From Siderastrea siderea (taxonomy: Eukaryota; Cnidaria; Anthozoa; Scleractinia; Rhizangiidae): a DNA stretch of 64,000 nucleotides. Below the pieces are notes generated by a model that was given only the letters and a program-made list of their open reading frames with translations, did no database searches and was not told the origin of the DNA. This document shows, in pieces, positions 61,009 through 64,000 of the stretch. The position numbers were made by a program, and so were the translations under genes. Positions within the stretch are counted from its first letter, which is position 1; every line of letters starts with the position of its first letter. The DNA lies in contig OZ034967.1 of the NCBI GenBank assembly GCA_964030785.1, positions 55,465,265 to 55,529,264 of the forward strand, written 5' to 3'.

Positions 61009-62874
61009 AGAGGTGAGAAGATACAAGATATGAAGTGCTGCTGCAAAGAGCATGTTTATTTGCATTCTCTCCACAATATAATGTCCTTTTACACAGGTAC
61101 ATTCATCACCATGGAACATGAATAATGTCCTGTTGCCAATGCGTGTTTCCATTTTTTTTGCTCAGTCTTCCATGAAAACTTTTTCATCTTGGTCTAAAAA
61201 AAAAAACAAGCATATGATACAAATGTTGACATTAAATCAGTTTTGAAATTAATCAACAAGCACCTCTTGGATCCAACCTTTGTGCAAATGACAACACTTG
61301 AAAACAAAGGCAAGTAAGCATTTTTTAAATTCTGATTATCAAAGGAGGGTGTAAGGTGGTAAGATCTGAAACATGTTACATTTTGAAAGCATTTAGTACC
61401 ACTATCATTTTGGACAAGGATTATGTTAACACTAAAAAAAAAGTTGCTGATCCTGGGCTAAAAAGTGCACATTTAACAGAAACTACCCTGCATCCAGCAT
61501 TTCTGGGGCAAAGACAACACCTAAAGGTAAAGCAGGGGTTATGAAAATTATTTTTACGAAAATTTAAACCAAGTTTGATTCCCAATGTGCCTGTGTCTAT
61601 GACAAGCATCATTTTCCTAGTATTAGTGACTCTCGTGACTGCCAATTTTGGGCCAATAATATTGTAATTTTTGTCCATGACTATAATAACTGTAAGAACA
61701 GTATATTTTTATGTACTAAAAACAGATCAGAGTTAGCAATTGCATATCCAGATGAACTTACAGGGGAGGTGCCCCAAGCAAAAAAGGGATGGGGGTACAA
61801 AAATTTTCAGAATGAAAATAAATATATTCCCTTGGGGTACACTACAGCAACAGATAAATAATTGACTGACAACTAAAAACAAAATCAAAAAAAAAAATTA
61901 AATATAAAACTAGAAAAACCCAAAAGGTTCTTGCTCATCAAGCAATGTTTATAACAAAGAGTAAAAAATCTACTTGCTAAAAATGTGTAATTTTCAAAAA
62001 TTTACACTTAAATGCTTAAATGTTTCCATCTGGTTCTTGCTCGTCAAATAAACAACAAACATCTTTATTACAGAGGGTGAAAAACCTTAAGACACCTTAA
62101 AATAATCCACACGTTGAAAATTTATTGTCAACCTACACACTTTTTATCAGCATGAAATATGATACAAAAAGGGATTGTGGAAATTACAAAAGGCAAATAA
62201 AATATTGTAAATCTGCAAACCATGCTTACAGAAAGTCATGCATAGGCTTGATCTACATAAAAGAGTAAAGAAAGTAAGCTTACATCTCGTAGTCATAACT
62301 TGTATTAAAATACCGGAATAAGATACTATCTGAACAACATCCATGATATTCGACATGGTACGAATTACTCACCCAAAACAGTCTACGCGTATCAGGAAAT
62401 TATCACTTCCCTGCCACCCGGTCCAAGCCAAGTCATATATCTACAGAAAGCCCAGAAATCGACTTTTTACCCTTCTATAATTTCTTTTTGGACCGGGTGG
62501 CATGAAACTTACACCAAGCAAAAACGTTCAAATCACTGACCTTTTCTGTGCCATTTTTCCTCGAGAGGCAGCATCTTCCGACGTTGACTGCAGAAAAATA
62601 AACCGACTGGCAGCATTTGTTGAACTGTCCCAGGATGCTAAATTGCCTACAGAATATGATCCACTTAATAACGAGGACAAATCTAGTTTCGATTTCCCGC
62701 AGACGTGAAAAAAAGCCATCTGGCTATCGCCATAACACGGCAGCCATCACTCCTTTTTCTATTCTTTTCTCGCGGGCATTTTCGCTTCTGAACCAATGAC
62801 ATCGCTGGAAACCTGACACGTGATTTTTTGCGCAGCGCATGCGTACTACATTTTTCGCCAGTGAAGGTTTCAGT

Positions 62875-64000
62875 ATTTGTCTTGTACAACGCATGCGCAA
62901 CTGAGATAAGCAGCTATTGAATTCGAAATTGGCTGTGTTGTCTGATCTAGTTGGTGGTTATGGTGAAAATGTTTTTAGGGCAAGAGTTTTGTTACGGGGA
63001 TTGACATTTTGAGGGCTGTAAAAATGTGGGAGTGGAAGGATTGTGGGAGTGAATGTGAGGAGCATATGACGTATCGATTCTGTGATTGTGATTTGCTTTG
63101 AAAGTGGCGTTTTGTATAGCAGCGGTGTAATATAGTGCTGCGTGAGAGGCAGTTTCCCTTAACGTTTTATGGGGGGACGGTTTCCGAAGTGGACTGCAAG
63201 TTTTCTCATTGGGCGTGAACCTGTATTTCGCAGAGGAGAGAAACGACAGCTGCGTTTGCAGCTAATTAGCACGGTAGGGAACGGTGGCTTAGGAAGAGAA
63301 GGGATTGGCACTAGTATGATGATGCAATTAGTGGATTGCACCAACGATTGCACCATCGATACATCATAGTTCTTGAGGAGGGAGAGAGATGAGTGTTTAC
63401 TTGACGCGAGAAGTTGATTTTAATTGCATAAAGACGAAGGAATCGGTCATTAATAAGGAGATCAATTAATAAGGTAGCTGTTACGAGCCTTTAAGTTAGA
63501 AAATAACTGAATATTATCAAGCGATGCGTGTGGTTTGCGTGTGGTGTTGGTTGGTTTGAGGTAATTTTGTGCGTAGTCTGGCACGTAGCTGTTCCGAGTC
63601 AACTTGTTTACTTTGCATGGGGATTCCCGGGTTAGCAAACCGGATTTAAACATCACGTCATGAGATAGGCCTTAACGTGCCCCAGACTCTGACGATCTGC
63701 CCGAGCTCGTGTTTATCAAGCATTATATTTTGATTCTACTGCTATGTTCATTGTTTGTATTCACGGTCTACTGAGGCACAGCAGTAAATATTTCGTCATC
63801 CCTTCGTAAGAATCCTCAGTTGTGGGCAAATTTACACCGACATATAACGTTTGAGTGAATGAACGTACGAATAATTGTGAATTGCACAATAATTAAATTA
63901 GAAGAAACAAAAAACACCAGCTTCTTAAAAAGGATAAATTTAAAATGTATTTTAAATTCAAAATGTATTTTAGAGTACAAAAACTACAATCTACATACAA
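62875..64000. other. Non-coding flank, no gene recognised
   Basis: No domain-bearing frame seen; short frames at 63159-63369 on both strands look incidental. Confidence 0.4.

Larger units (their letters stand above)
58924..62865 (-). mobile_element. 3.94-kb TIR element, right copy of an inverted pair, with two insertions
   Basis: Reverse-oriented homologue of 55437-58890 with the same ends TTCACTGGCGAAAAATG. GGTTTCAGT flanks at 58915-58923 and 62866-62874. Longer by ~490 bp because of a 280-bp element (59466-59745), a 207-bp TTAA element (60643-60849) and a longer AAC microsatellite. No transposase recognised. Confidence 0.82.

Overview
This window is eukaryotic. Coding is sparse and interrupted by GT-AG introns, there are tandem tRNA-like units, and at least fifteen transposable elements have recognisable ends. 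A local expansion of intronless TRIM-NHL genes (RING, B-box, coiled coil, filamin, NHL), a BEL/Pao retrotransposon, a Tx1/L1-like LINE tail and many terminal-inverted-repeat (TIR) elements suggest an anthozoan cnidarian, most likely a stony coral. That assignment is inference from content; no marker gene was tested.

Layout. (1) 1-20,400 and 51,700-54,150: a TRIM-NHL cluster. Only the copy at 51703-53895 (-) is complete. 3579-5612 (+) is a long open frame that has lost a working RING and the second B-box. 1-2072 (-) and 18115-20366 (-) are broken by frameshifts or stops. A fifth copy (7974-16949, -) has been split by a 6.8-kb BEL/Pao element (8962-15765, 5-bp target duplication CTTGG) and also carries a ~100-bp hairpin insertion. 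The upstream sides of the copies share reiterated CACGCGAA-type motifs. (2) 23,530-26,803 (-): the last two exons of an unrecognised acidic, Ser/Thr-rich, coiled-coil-like protein with a degenerate 7-residue repeat that contains two in-frame stops. (3) 27,200-36,940: minisatellites and nested TIR elements. (4) 37,201-50,221 (+): a decayed dehydrodolichyl diphosphate synthase (DHDDS)-like gene. Its C-terminal exons are clear but carry a 4-nt insertion, a 1-nt phase error and a nonsense codon, and the exons for the catalytic N-terminal half are not visible. Its introns hold a 5-kb TIR element (37501-42482, 10-bp target duplication) enclosing two opposed arrays of a ~247-bp tRNA-like repeat and a truncated LINE, plus two further TIR elements. 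(5) 54,790-62,874: a 627-bp TIR element next to two oppositely oriented copies of a ~3.5-kb TIR element. Together these form a giant imperfect palindrome, and the right copy has two younger insertions whose empty sites survive in the left copy.

There is no operon logic. The window is best read as a fast-evolving host gene family plus a host pseudogene being taken apart by layered transposon insertions. Nesting, target duplications and empty sites allow relative ordering of several events. TRIM-NHL proteins are generally E3 ubiquitin ligases or RNA-binding regulators. DHDDS is the cis-prenyltransferase that makes dolichol precursor. Neither role is assured for the damaged copies.
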